42,385 nt of DNA, taken from positions 1 through 42,385 of the forward strand of contig VXOJ01000062.1 of NCBI GenBank assembly GCA_009840115.1. Reading direction: 5' to 3'. The DNA is from Gemmatimonadales bacterium. Lineage in GTDB: Bacteria; Gemmatimonadota; Gemmatimonadetes; Palauibacterales; Palauibacteraceae. Of this stretch, positions 17,420 to 25,168 are shown in pieces; the first letter of the stretch is position 1, and each line of letters starts with the position of its first letter. The position numbers were made by a program, and so were the translations under genes. The notes beneath the pieces were generated by a model. That model did not search any database, had not been told where the DNA came from, and was given only the letters and a program-made list of their open reading frames with translations.

Positions 17420-18576
17420 AGGTCGCTCTCGCCGCGCGCGGCGTCGAGCAGATGACGCGCGATGATGAGACGCTGAATCTCGGTGGCGCCCTCGTAGATG
17501 CGGAGGGCTCTCACGGAGCGGTAGAGGCGGTCGACCGGGTGGTCCGCCAGCACGCCGCGTCCGCCGAGGATCTGCACGGCGTCGTCCACCACCCCCTGCG
17601 CGATTTCGGTCGCGAAGGACTTTGCCATGGCGGCTTCGAGGTCGGTGCGATCCGCGCCGCCGTCGCGCTCCCAGGCTGCTCGATACACGAGGAGCCGGGC
17701 GGCGGTCAGGTCGGTCCCCATGCGCCCCACCTTCTCCTGCGTGATCTGGAAATCGGCGAGCGCCCGTCCGAACTGCCGGCGCGAGAGGGCGTGGTGGAGC
17801 GCTTCGTGCAGCGCGCGCCCGGCCATCCCGCACGCCGCGGCTCCGACGGTGGGGCGCAGGCGGTCAAGCGTCGCGAGCCCGAGCTTGTACCCTTCGCCCT
17901 CGCCTCCGACGCGGGCCTCGGCCGGAAGCCGGCAGTCCTCGAGCGCGATCTCGCCCAGCGGGTGGGGGTCGGCCATCACAAGCGGCCGCACGAAGCGGAA
18001 CCCCTTCGTGTCGGCCGGGAGGAGGAAGGCGGAGATCCCCGCCACCCCCTCGCCCGGGTCGGTGACGGCGAACAGGAGATAGAAATCCGCGATCCCCGCG
18101 TTCGAGATGAAGGTCTTAATGCCGTTGAGGACGTACTCGTTCCCGTCCCGGACGGCGGTCGTGCGCATGGCGGCCACGTCGGACCCCGCCTCCGGCTCGC
18201 TCATCGCGAAGGCTGCCACGGCTCGCCCCCGGATGGCGCGGTCGAGCCACAGCCGCCGCTGCCTCTCGTCGCCGGCCAGCGCGATCGGGGTCGAGCCCAG
18301 CGCCTGGAGGGCGAACATCGCGTCCGCGAGCGGCGAGTAGAAGGCCAGCGTCTCGCGCGTCACGGAACAGGCCCGGAAGTCCTGCCGGGCGACGGCCTTC
18401 AGCCAGCCGCCCCGCCCCAGGGATGCGCAGATCTCCCGCGCGTAGCGGCGGGCGAGATCATCATCGTCGCGATGCGCGTGTTCGGCGAACTCCGACGCCG
18501 CGTAGCGCCCGAGCCCCTCCCCGAGTTCGAGGTGCCGCGGTTCGAGAAAGGCGCGGACGGGGTGGAGGTCGATCAC
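17416..18576 (-). CDS. Acyl-CoA dehydrogenase
   Basis: FAD-dependent acyl-CoA dehydrogenase of 386 residues, starting at the GTG at 18576 that overlaps the crotonase stop (GTGA). Family motifs are AFAMSEPEAGSDVAAMRTTA (123-142), NGIKTFISNAGIADF, RRQFGRALADFQITQEKVG, QILGGRGVLADHPVDRLYR and the catalytic base Glu362 in RIYEGATEIQRL. In this operon it would oxidise a CoA-bound intermediate formed after ring reduction or opening of the anthranilate skeleton; the exact substrate is not deducible. Coupled at both ends: its own start overlaps one gene, and its stop overlaps the CTG start of the monooxygenase. Confidence 0.92.
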   Translation of the reverse strand: MIDLHPVRAFLEPRHLELGEGLGRYAASEFAEHAHRDDDDLARRYAREICASLGRGGWLKAVARQDFRACSVTRETLAFYSPLADAMFALQALGSTPIALAGDERQRRLWLDRAIRGRAVAAFAMSEPEAGSDVAAMRTTAVRDGNEYVLNGIKTFISNAGIADFYLLFAVTDPGEGVAGISAFLLPADTKGFRFVRPLVMADPHPLGEIALEDCRLPAEARVGGEGEGYKLGLATLDRLRPTVGAAACGMAGRALHEALHHALSRRQFGRALADFQITQEKVGRMGTDLTAARLLVYRAAWERDGGADRTDLEAAMAKSFATEIAQGVVDDAVQILGGRGVLADHPVDRLYRSVRALRIYEGATEIQRLIIARHLLDAARGESDL

Positions 18577-19373
18577 GAGAACACCGCGGCCCGCTTCTCG
18601 ACGAAGGCGCGGAAGCCCTCGCGGAAGTTCGGATCCTCCATGCAGGCGGCCTGCAGCCGGGCCTCCTCGGCGAGCGCGTCGCGCAACGTCATGTGTGCCT
18701 CCGTCTCCAGGGCGCGCTTGGTGACGGACAGCGCGGCGGTGGGTCCCGCCGCCAGCCGCGCTGCCCACTCCATCCCCGCGGCGAGCGCCTCGCCATCGGG
18801 GACGACCCGATTGTACAGTCCGATACGGAGCGCCTCCCGTGCATCGAGGAAGTCGCCCGTCATCAGAAGCTCCGTCGCACGCCCGAGACCGATGATTCGC
18901 GGCAGGAGCCAGGCGATCCCCATGTCGGCGCCGGAGAGCCCGACCCGCGTGAACAGGTAGGCGATCTTCGCGGATTCCGCCGCGATCCGCACATCGCAGG
19001 CCGTCGCGATCACGGCCCCGGCCCCCGCCACGGTACCGTTCAGGGCGCCGACGACGGGCCGACCGCACTCCCTCATGGCCGCGATCAGGTCGCACGTCAT
19101 CCGCGTGAATTCGAGCAATTCCGCGGCGTCCATCTCGAGGAGCGGCCCGATGATGTCGCGCACATCTCCGCCCGTGCAGAAGGCGGCGCCGGCTCCCGTG
19201 ATCACGACCGCGCGGACCCCCGGTTCCCGGTCGAGCGCGCGGAACGTGTTTCGGAGTTCGTCGTAGACCTCGAAGGTCAGCGCGTTGCGCCGGTCCGGGC
19301 GGTTCAGCGTGATCGTCGCGACGGACGTCGCGGCGTCGACCTCGTACAGGAACGAACTCGGATTCAGAGACAC
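18573..19373 (-). CDS. Enoyl-CoA hydratase/isomerase (crotonase) family protein
   Basis: 266 residues from the GTG at 19373, which has GGAAGGA eight bases upstream. Crotonase landmarks are LNRPDRRNALTFEVYDEL, the oxyanion-hole segments AFCTGGDVRD and ALNGTVAGAGA, and VGLSGADMGIAWLLPRIIG. By eye the two catalytic glutamates of classical hydratases are not kept: their positions are Val121 and Thr142, while Asp150 in SGADMG is present as in several other crotonase subfamilies. It may therefore not be a simple hydratase. In this pathway a hydrolytic ring-opening role, as in the BadI and MenB relatives, is a reasonable alternative. Thirty-one bases separate it from the RidA gene. Confidence 0.88.
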   Translation of the reverse strand: MSLNPSSFLYEVDAATSVATITLNRPDRRNALTFEVYDELRNTFRALDREPGVRAVVITGAGAAFCTGGDVRDIIGPLLEMDAAELLEFTRMTCDLIAAMRECGRPVVGALNGTVAGAGAVIATACDVRIAAESAKIAYLFTRVGLSGADMGIAWLLPRIIGLGRATELLMTGDFLDAREALRIGLYNRVVPDGEALAAGMEWAARLAAGPTAALSVTKRALETEAHMTLRDALAEEARLQAACMEDPNFREGFRAFVEKRAAVFS

Positions 19374-19404
19374 GGCGCGCTTCCTTCCACGGGGCGATGC
19401 GGGG

Positions 19405-19812
19405 TCACGGCAGGACGGCGGTCGCTTCGATCTCGACCTGCGCGCCGGAATCGACGAGCCCGCTGACCTCGACGAGCGCCATCGCGGGATAGTGGCGGCC
19501 CAGTCGGGCGCGCCACGCGGCCCCAAGCTCGGAACGGGCGTCCCGGTAGGCGGCGAGATCCGTCACGTAGATGGTCATCCGTCCGATGTGCGAGGGCTCT
19601 CCGCCCGCCGCCCGCACGACCGCCAGCACGCGGTCGAGCGCGAGCGCGAACTGCGCGGCGAAGTCCGAAGTCTCGACGTGTCCGCCGGATCCGCTCGCGG
19701 TCTGCCCGGCGACGAACAGGACGCGCCCGCCGGGGGGCGCGAGGAGTCCGTGGTTCCAGCCCCGTGGCTCGCCCAGCGCGGCCGGGTTCAGCACCTCGAA
19801 CGCGTCGGTCAC
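19405..19812 (-). CDS. RidA family enamine/imine deaminase-like protein
   Basis: 135 residues from the GTG at 19812 that overlaps the SDR stop (GTGA). YjgF/RidA/UK114 fold: FVAGQTASGSGG, FALALDRVLAVVRAAGGEPSHIGRMTIYVTDLAAYRDARSELG and the C-terminal VEIEATAVLP. The Arg that hydrolyses 2-aminoacrylate in classic RidA should lie just before the trimer interface; this protein has instead ALVEVSGLVDSGAQVEIEA, with no Arg there, so it belongs to another subgroup. Placed between SDR and crotonase genes of an anthraniloyl-CoA operon, it is a candidate for hydrolysing the enamine nitrogen of the ring-reduced CoA ester; that role is inferred from chemistry and position only. Confidence 0.87.
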   Translation of the reverse strand: MTDAFEVLNPAALGEPRGWNHGLLAPPGGRVLFVAGQTASGSGGHVETSDFAAQFALALDRVLAVVRAAGGEPSHIGRMTIYVTDLAAYRDARSELGAAWRARLGRHYPAMALVEVSGLVDSGAQVEIEATAVLP

Positions 19813-20591
19813 TGGAGAGCCGCCGTGGCGCCGCCGTCCAGGACGACGGTCTGGCCGTTGATGCTCCGCGCTTCGTCTTCGCACAGGAACGCAATGGATG
19901 CCGCGACCTCCTCGGGGGCGATGAGCCGCCGCTGCGGCGTCGTCGCGAGAATCGCCTCGACGGCGTCGGTCTCCGCCATGTCCGTTCGCTTCACGATGTT
20001 CCTGATCGTGGCGTCCGTCATCGGCGTGTCGACGTAGCCGGGACAAACCGCGTTCACCGTGACCCCGGCGCCCGCCACTTCGGCCGCGGCAGAACGCGTG
20101 AGTCCGAGCAGGGCGTGCTTCGACGCGGCGTAGGCGGCGATGTAGCGTGCGCCGCGCAGCGCGGCGACCGAGGCCACGTTCACGATCCGGCCCCAGCCGC
20201 GTTCCGCCATGCCGGGCATCACGCCCTGCATCGCGAGGAGCGCGCCCGTCGCGTTGATGCGCCACAGCCGGTCCCACTCTTCGAGGGCGAGTTTCACGAC
20301 GGCCGCGGAACTGGCCACGCCGGCGTTGTTCACGAGGATGTCCACGGCGCCGAGCCGCTGCCCGGCCTCGCGGCACAGGGCCTCCACGTTCCCCGGGTCC
20401 GACACGTCGCACGTCATCGCCCAGGCCTCGCCGCCACTCTCCCGCAACTCGGCCGCGACGGCCTCGATCTCCGGCGTGGTCCGCGCCGCCAGGACCAGCC
20501 GGACGCCTCGATCCGCCAGCGCCCGTGCCGTCGCGGCCCCGATGCCGCGCCCCGCACCCGTGACGAGCGCGCCACGTCCGGCAAGACTCAC
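19809..20591 (-). CDS. Short-chain dehydrogenase/reductase
   Basis: 260 residues from the GTG at 20591, overlapping the creatininase-family stop. Classical SDR: cofactor loop TGAGRGIGAATARAL (residues 11-25), NNAG motif (ILVNNAGVAS), catalytic Ser in NVASVAAL, YAASKHALLG and PGYVDTPM. The cofactor loop followed by Ala-Ala-Arg-Thr at the end of the second strand suggests NADP rather than NAD, but this is weak. Within the operon it probably oxidises or reduces a hydroxyl/keto group on a CoA intermediate, like 3-hydroxyacyl-CoA dehydrogenases of SDR type. Confidence 0.93.
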   Translation of the reverse strand: MSLAGRGALVTGAGRGIGAATARALADRGVRLVLAARTTPEIEAVAAELRESGGEAWAMTCDVSDPGNVEALCREAGQRLGAVDILVNNAGVASSAAVVKLALEEWDRLWRINATGALLAMQGVMPGMAERGWGRIVNVASVAALRGARYIAAYAASKHALLGLTRSAAAEVAGAGVTVNAVCPGYVDTPMTDATIRNIVKRTDMAETDAVEAILATTPQRRLIAPEEVAASIAFLCEDEARSINGQTVVLDGGATAALQ

Positions 20592-21355
20592 GACTCTTCC
20601 TCCGCTCTCAGGGCTTCCCTCACCGCCTCGGCGAGGATGTCGCCGAGCGTCTCAATGGTAGCACGTCCCTCTTCCGCCGTCGCCTGCGACGGGAAGCCGA
20701 AATAGGCCCGCGTCCCCCCCGCTTCCACGAAGTCTCCCAGCCCGTCCCGGATCGCGGCGGCGAGCGAGACGGGATTGTCCTCCAGTTCGCGCATGATCTC
20801 CTCGCGCACGCGCCCGGGATCGCGGGCGAGGAGGATCGAGCCCTCGTACCGCCCGGCGTGGCAGGCCCCGCTTCGGAACTCCTCGGTGAGCCGGCGTCCC
20901 CACGGCCGCCGCGTCACATCGGGAAACACGACGCGAATGGAGTCACCTTCGCCGACCGCCTCGGCGGCGGCCTGAAGCGCCTCGAGGTTGGCGGGGTCGA
21001 AGTGGGCGTTCGCGATCGCCAGGGTCGCGATCCCGGCCCGGCGCAGGCTGGTGGCGATGTCGACGAGGAGGGCGGTGAGGGTCGCGGCCCCGATATCGAT
21101 CGTGCCGGGAAACCTCGCGGAGAAGGCGGCGGGCGTGTACCGGAGGCCGTCGAGGAGCACGACCTCCAGACCCGCAGCCGAGAGTCGTCGCGCGCCGGCT
21201 TCCGCCATCGCTTCCGCGATGGTGACGTCGGTGTCGAGAGGCAGGTGGGGGCCGTGCGCTTCGGTCGCGCCCACGGGGAGGATCGCGACCGTTCGATCGA
21301 GGTCGAGGGCCCCGACTTCCTCCCAGGTGAGGTCCGAAAGCCTGTGCAGAGTCAT
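20588..21355 (-). CDS. Creatininase-family metal-dependent amidohydrolase
   Basis: 255 residues from the ATG at 21355, first gene of the operon. The creatininase fold is shown by ILPVGATEAHGPHLPLDTDV (residues 25-44) with metal ligands Glu32, His34 and Asp41/Asp43, and by the second motif IANAHFDPANLEAL. The usual second motif is NGHxxN or, in creatininase itself, NGHYEN; here His118 is kept but Asp120 replaces the Glu, so the metal site is altered. The family includes creatininase, FAPy deformylase and mycofactocin protease MftE, all C-N hydrolases. As no kynurenine formamidase is encoded in the cluster, deformylation of N-formylkynurenine is a testable role; ring or amide hydrolysis later in the pathway is another. 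Confidence 0.83.
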   Translation of the reverse strand: MTLHRLSDLTWEEVGALDLDRTVAILPVGATEAHGPHLPLDTDVTIAEAMAEAGARRLSAAGLEVVLLDGLRYTPAAFSARFPGTIDIGAATLTALLVDIATSLRRAGIATLAIANAHFDPANLEALQAAAEAVGEGDSIRVVFPDVTRRPWGRRLTEEFRSGACHAGRYEGSILLARDPGRVREEIMRELEDNPVSLAAAIRDGLGDFVEAGGTRAYFGFPSQATAEEGRATIETLGDILAEAVREALRAEEES

Positions 21356-21361
21356 GGAGTC

Positions 21362-21390
21362 TCGCTACGCCGTGCCGGGGAAAGGCGCAA
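21362..21390 (-). promoter_or_regulatory. Weak candidate promoter of the tryptophan catabolic operon
   Basis: On the minus strand TTGCGC (21390-21385), 17-base spacer, TAGCGA (21367-21362), then six bases to the ATG at 21355. The -10 match is poor, but the distance to the start codon resembles the leaderless arrangement at the ferredoxin and XRE genes. Confidence 0.25.
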
Positions 21391-21410
21391 GTCCGGGCGG
21401 TCCGGGTCGG

Positions 21411-21439
21411 TTGTAGACCCGCCGGGTCGCGCATACCGT
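21411..21439 (+). promoter_or_regulatory. Predicted promoter of the anthranilate-CoA ligase gene
   Basis: TTGTAG (21411-21416, extended TTGTAGAC), 17-base spacer, TACCGT (21434-21439). The same TTGTAGAC -35 element with the same 17-base spacing precedes both dimethylformamidase-like genes at 35678-35706 and 37897-37925. The leader would be about 35 bases with GGAG four bases before the ATG. Confidence 0.45.
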
Positions 21440-21481
21440 GCGACACCCGAACCCGTGCGTGACCCCCGCCGACGGAGCCCG

Positions 21482-23095
21482 ATGCGAGACGCCGCGCCGC
21501 AGCCGATCTTCGATCCGCCCGAGCGTTTCAACATCGCGGAGTACTTCCTGGGCGACCGCATCCGGGAAGGGCGGGGCGGCCGCCGCGCGCTCCTCACGGA
21601 CAGCGGCGAGGTGACCTACGCGGAGGTCGACGCGCTGGCGAACCGCTACGGCCACCTCCTGCGCAGCGCGGGCGTGCGACCGGAGGAGCGGGTCCTCATC
21701 GCGCTCCCGGACGGACCGGACTTCGTCGGCGCCCTCTTCGGCACGCTGCGGATCGGCGCCGTGGGCGTCATGCTGAACCCCTGGCTCCGGCGCGACGAGA
21801 TCTCGTACTTCTTTCGCTACACGCGCGGCGCCGTCCTCCTCGTGGATTCGGACCGTGCGCCCTTCTTCCGCGAGGGGATCTCCGGGGCGCCGGCATCCGC
21901 GGCGGCTCATGAAGCCGGCATCCCCTGGGACGAGGCACCCTTCGCTCCGCGCGAGACCTTCGTCGTGGACGAGCCGGCCTTCGCGGAACGGCTTCGCGCC
22001 CAGCCCGCGGCGCTGGAACCCTGCCCGACCCACCGGGACGATGCCGCCCTCTGGCTGTTCAGCGGCGGGACGACCGGCCGCCCGAAAGGCGTCGTGCAGA
22101 CGCACGCCTCGTTCGCGAACACGACGGAGTGTTACGGCAAGCGGGTGCTGGGCCTCACGGAAGACGACATCACGCTCTCCGTCCCCAAGCTGTTCTTCGG
22201 ATACGCCACCGGATCCAACCTCTTCTTCCCCTTCTCGGTCGGCGCGACCGCGGCCCTCTTCCCGGAGCGCTGCAGTCCGGATGTCCTGTTCGAGAGGATC
22301 GCACGATTCCGCCCCACGGTGCTCGTCAACGTCCCCACCATGATCCGGCACATGGTCGCGCATCCGGACGCCGCCGCGAGCGATCTGTCGAGCCTTCGTC
22401 TCGCGACCTCGGCGGGAGAGGCACTGCCGCCCGAACTTCACCGGCGCTGGCGCGACCGCTGGGGGGTGACGCTCCTGGACGGCCTGGGGACGGCGGAGAT
22501 GTGGCACATCTTCCTCAGCAACCGTCCCGACGAGGTACATCCGGGAACGCTGGGGCGGGTGGTTCCCGGTTTCGAGGTGCGGGTCTGCGACCACGAGGGC
22601 CGAGAGCTTCCGGATGGCGAAGTGGGTTGGCTATGGGTCCGCGGGGGCTCGCGGGCGCTGGGGTACTGGCAGCGGGCCGGGGCGACGGCCGAGGCCTTCC
22701 GGGGCGAATGGTACGTGTCCGGCGACATGATCGTGCGCGATGAACGCGGGGTGTTCCGCTACTGCGGCCGCGGCGACGACATGCTCAAGGTCAGGGGGAA
22801 ATGGCTCTCCCCCGGCGAGGTCGAGGACTGTCTGCTTCAACACGCCGCCGTCGCGGAGGCGGCCGTCGTCGGGGTGCCGACTCCGGAGGGTCTCATGGAA
22901 CCGGTCGCGTGGGTCGTCCCGACGAAATCGGCCGCCGCGGGCGCCGGCGAGCTAGCGCCGGAACTCAGGGAGTTCGTCGCTTCGCGGCTGCCCTCGTACA
23001 AGACGCCGGCCGCCGTTCACGTCGCGGCGGATCTGCCGAGGACGCACCTGGGCAAGGTCGACCGCGCCGCGCTCCGCGACCGGTCCCGGAGCTAG
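21482..23095 (+). CDS. Benzoate-CoA ligase family enzyme, probable 2-aminobenzoate-CoA ligase
   Basis: Adenylate-forming acid-CoA ligase of 537 residues from the ATG at 21482. It activates an aromatic acid with ATP and CoA. Motifs are FNIAEYFLGDRI (benzoate-CoA-ligase-type N-terminus), the P-loop LFSGGTTGRPKGVVQTH (about 185-201), KLFFGYATGSNLFFPFSVGATA, GLGTAEMWHIFLSNRP, YVSGDMIVRDERGVFRYCGRGDDMLKVRGKWLSPGEVED, and the C-terminal catalytic Lys in THLGKVDRAAL. Divergent to the operon that ends in kynureninase, which makes anthranilate, so anthranilate is the most likely substrate. Benzoate or salicylate remain possible by family. Confidence 0.9.
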   Translation: MRDAAPQPIFDPPERFNIAEYFLGDRIREGRGGRRALLTDSGEVTYAEVDALANRYGHLLRSAGVRPEERVLIALPDGPDFVGALFGTLRIGAVGVMLNPWLRRDEISYFFRYTRGAVLLVDSDRAPFFREGISGAPASAAAHEAGIPWDEAPFAPRETFVVDEPAFAERLRAQPAALEPCPTHRDDAALWLFSGGTTGRPKGVVQTHASFANTTECYGKRVLGLTEDDITLSVPKLFFGYATGSNLFFPFSVGATAALFPERCSPDVLFERIARFRPTVLVNVPTMIRHMVAHPDAAASDLSSLRLATSAGEALPPELHRRWRDRWGVTLLDGLGTAEMWHIFLSNRPDEVHPGTLGRVVPGFEVRVCDHEGRELPDGEVGWLWVRGGSRALGYWQRAGATAEAFRGEWYVSGDMIVRDERGVFRYCGRGDDMLKVRGKWLSPGEVEDCLLQHAAVAEAAVVGVPTPEGLMEPVAWVVPTKSAAAGAGELAPELREFVASRLPSYKTPAAVHVAADLPRTHLGKVDRAALRDRSRS

Positions 23096-23116
23096 CCTGC
23101 AAGACCTGGCGGACCG

Positions 23117-24364
23117 CTACTCGCCGTCGAGGTGCGCCATGACGAGTCCGCTCCGGATCTTGGGCTCGAACCAGGTCGACTTGGGGGGCATCATTCGCCG
23201 CTGCCGGCACACCTCGATGAACTGACGCATCGTCACCGCGGGCAGGGTGACGGCAAGGTCGGCCCGACCCCCGTCCACCTCGGCCGCGAGCCATGCCGCA
23301 TCCTTGTTCGCGCCCACGAACGTGAGCCGTTCGTCCGTCGCGTCGGCCAGGCCGAGATCGGCGAAGAGCGTCCGCTGCACGATGTCGTGGTCGATGGAGG
23401 CGGCGGCATCGGCGGCGTCAACCACGCCGCTCCGGGGCGTCCCGCGCCGCCAGCCGCGCCCCGCCGCATAGACGCCGATCACGTGGGTCTCGCGAGGCTG
23501 AAGAGGTTCGTCGCCCGCGGGCGAGACCTCGAAGGAGCGCTCCAGCGCCGCGTCGACGGCGGCCGCATCGCGCTCGCGAGGGAGGCGGACCAGCCGGTTG
23601 TAGGGGGAAATCCCCATCCGGTCCGCCGGAAAGAACACCGCGAGGAAAGACTCGTACCCCAGCATGGCGGCGGCCGCGCTCCGGTGGTTGCCGTCGGCCA
23701 CGTACGCCTCGGGCTCCGCGGCGAGCAGTCGCTGGAGGCGCGCAATGGCCCCCGGTTCCGCGACGAGCCAGATGCGATGGGTCGTGTCTCCCGAGCCCCC
23801 GGTCTCGAAGTCGGGCGCGGTTCCGTCGGCGTGGCGCTCGAGCGCCGCCGCGAACGCCCCGGACTCGTCCGGCACCGCGTTGTTCACGGTCCCGATGATG
23901 GCGCCCGTGGCTTCGATGAGTCGGGCGCGTCCCCTCGCCTTGGGCGGGCGGACCCCTTCGTTGCGGATGATCGGCCCGTCCGGCGTGTCTTCCGTCCGGA
24001 TCTCGTTCGTGCGGGCCAACCCGCCCAGGCCGATCTGCCGCACCCCGGGACGCCGGGGGTCCACGATCTCGTAGAGGTACAGGATCCGCTTCGCCTCGCG
24101 GGTGAAACGCGAGGCGCTCAGCCGCTGGAAGTTGCGGTGCGCGAGCTCCAGCGACGCCTCCGAATCGCCCGGCGGAATCGCGGTCGGGCTGTCGACCGCG
24201 CAGTGCGCCATCGTAACGCTGAGGACGGAGTCGGGTGCGCGCCGGATGGCCTCCCAGATCTCCGCATCCCCCTGGAATTCGTCGTAGTTCCGAGCCGAGA
24301 CGCGGCGGGCGGCCTCGGAGTCGACGGGTACGAGCGCGCGCGGGACGGGACGTATCGTAAGCAT
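23117..24364 (-). CDS. DUF1015 family protein
   Basis: 415 residues from the ATG at 24364 (MLTIRPVPRALVPVDS). DUF1015 is recognised by RVSARNYDEF, LYLYEIVDP, RNEGVRPPKARGRARLIEATGA, the conserved YVADGNHRSAAAAMLG and the C-terminal MPPKSTWFEPKIRSGLVM. An archaeal relative is the free-serine kinase SerK, which uses the DGxHR region; bacterial DUF1015 proteins have no firmly assigned reaction. Cytoplasmic, no signal peptide. Converges with the CoA ligase and is divergent to the lipoprotein gene. Function left open. Confidence 0.82.
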   Translation of the reverse strand: MLTIRPVPRALVPVDSEAARRVSARNYDEFQGDAEIWEAIRRAPDSVLSVTMAHCAVDSPTAIPPGDSEASLELAHRNFQRLSASRFTREAKRILYLYEIVDPRRPGVRQIGLGGLARTNEIRTEDTPDGPIIRNEGVRPPKARGRARLIEATGAIIGTVNNAVPDESGAFAAALERHADGTAPDFETGGSGDTTHRIWLVAEPGAIARLQRLLAAEPEAYVADGNHRSAAAAMLGYESFLAVFFPADRMGISPYNRLVRLPRERDAAAVDAALERSFEVSPAGDEPLQPRETHVIGVYAAGRGWRRGTPRSGVVDAADAAASIDHDIVQRTLFADLGLADATDERLTFVGANKDAAWLAAEVDGGRADLAVTLPAVTMRQFIEVCRQRRMMPPKSTWFEPKIRSGLVMAHLDGE

Positions 24365-24478
24365 GACGTGATGGCGTGGGGGGTTCGGGTTTGGCGTGAG
24401 AGTCGGTTCGGCGACAACCCTGCCGAGCCGGACCACGCGGCGCAACGCCTGGCGCGCGGCGCGCGCGCCCGCGCGGGG

Positions 24479-24507
24479 TTGCCGGTTTCCCCTCGCGACG
24501 GTTTCAT
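24479..24507 (+). promoter_or_regulatory. Candidate promoter of the small lipoprotein gene
   Basis: TTGCCG (24479-24484), 17-base spacer, TTTCAT (24502-24507), giving a leader of about 80 bases. The rest of 24365-24593 shows GC-rich inverted stretches around 24445-24475 but nothing else that I can name. Confidence 0.3.
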
Positions 24508-24593
24508 AAGGGGCGACGGAGCAGGTACGTCGAGGTTGGAGGCACGCCGCGGACGGTCCGCGGGCCCCCGGCCGCCACGAAGGTGGGAACAGG

Positions 24594-25154
24594 ATGGGAC
24601 GCTACAAGGCGCGGGTCCGGGCGCGAGACATCGGGTGGGCGATCTCGGTCGCTGCCCTCTCGGCTGCCGTGACCGGGTGCGAGTTCGACGACAACCCGTA
24701 CGGCCCCGCATACCGAACCGTCCATCACACCATCGTCGGCGCGTACCGGCCGCTCGAACTTCTCAGGCGCCAGGTGCCGCATCTTCCCGACGACTTCGAG
24801 CCCCTCCCCCCTGGTTCCGATGTCCGTCTCGTCTTCGGGTCGATCCAGAACCTGAGTTCGCGGCTCACGTTGACCGGATTCGGGCCGGGCGGTACGACCC
24901 TCGACACCCGGCTGTACGGTTCGTGGGAGTACGACGTCGGTGCGCGGAGAATCACGATGAAGATCGACCCCACCGCGACGAGCGACGGCTTCGAGACCGT
25001 GCTCCAGGTCACCCTTCTCGACCGCTGGGTCCGCATTCAGGGCGTCGCGGAGATCGGTGGCCGGCTGGTCCCTCTGGATCTCGGCAAGTCGCTCGTTGAA
25101 GCCGCCGAAGGCGGCGGCGGAGGCGGGCCGGCGAACCGGGTCTCGGCGCGGTAG
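24594..25154 (+). CDS. Predicted lipoprotein of unknown function
   Basis: 186 residues from the ATG at 24594. The N-terminus (RARDIGWAISVAALSAAVTGC) ends in a lipobox-like VTGC with Cys29 as the predicted lipidation site, so the mature protein would be membrane-anchored outside the cytoplasm. The body is beta-rich (LVFGSIQNLSSRLTLTGFG, SWEYDVGARRITMKIDPT) and the C-terminus holds six consecutive Gly. I do not recognise a family. The next gene starts 15 bases downstream on the same strand. Confidence 0.7.
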   Translation: MGRYKARVRARDIGWAISVAALSAAVTGCEFDDNPYGPAYRTVHHTIVGAYRPLELLRRQVPHLPDDFEPLPPGSDVRLVFGSIQNLSSRLTLTGFGPGGTTLDTRLYGSWEYDVGARRITMKIDPTATSDGFETVLQVTLLDRWVRIQGVAEIGGRLVPLDLGKSLVEAAEGGGGGGPANRVSAR

Positions 25155-25168
25155 GGCGCGGCTCTCCC

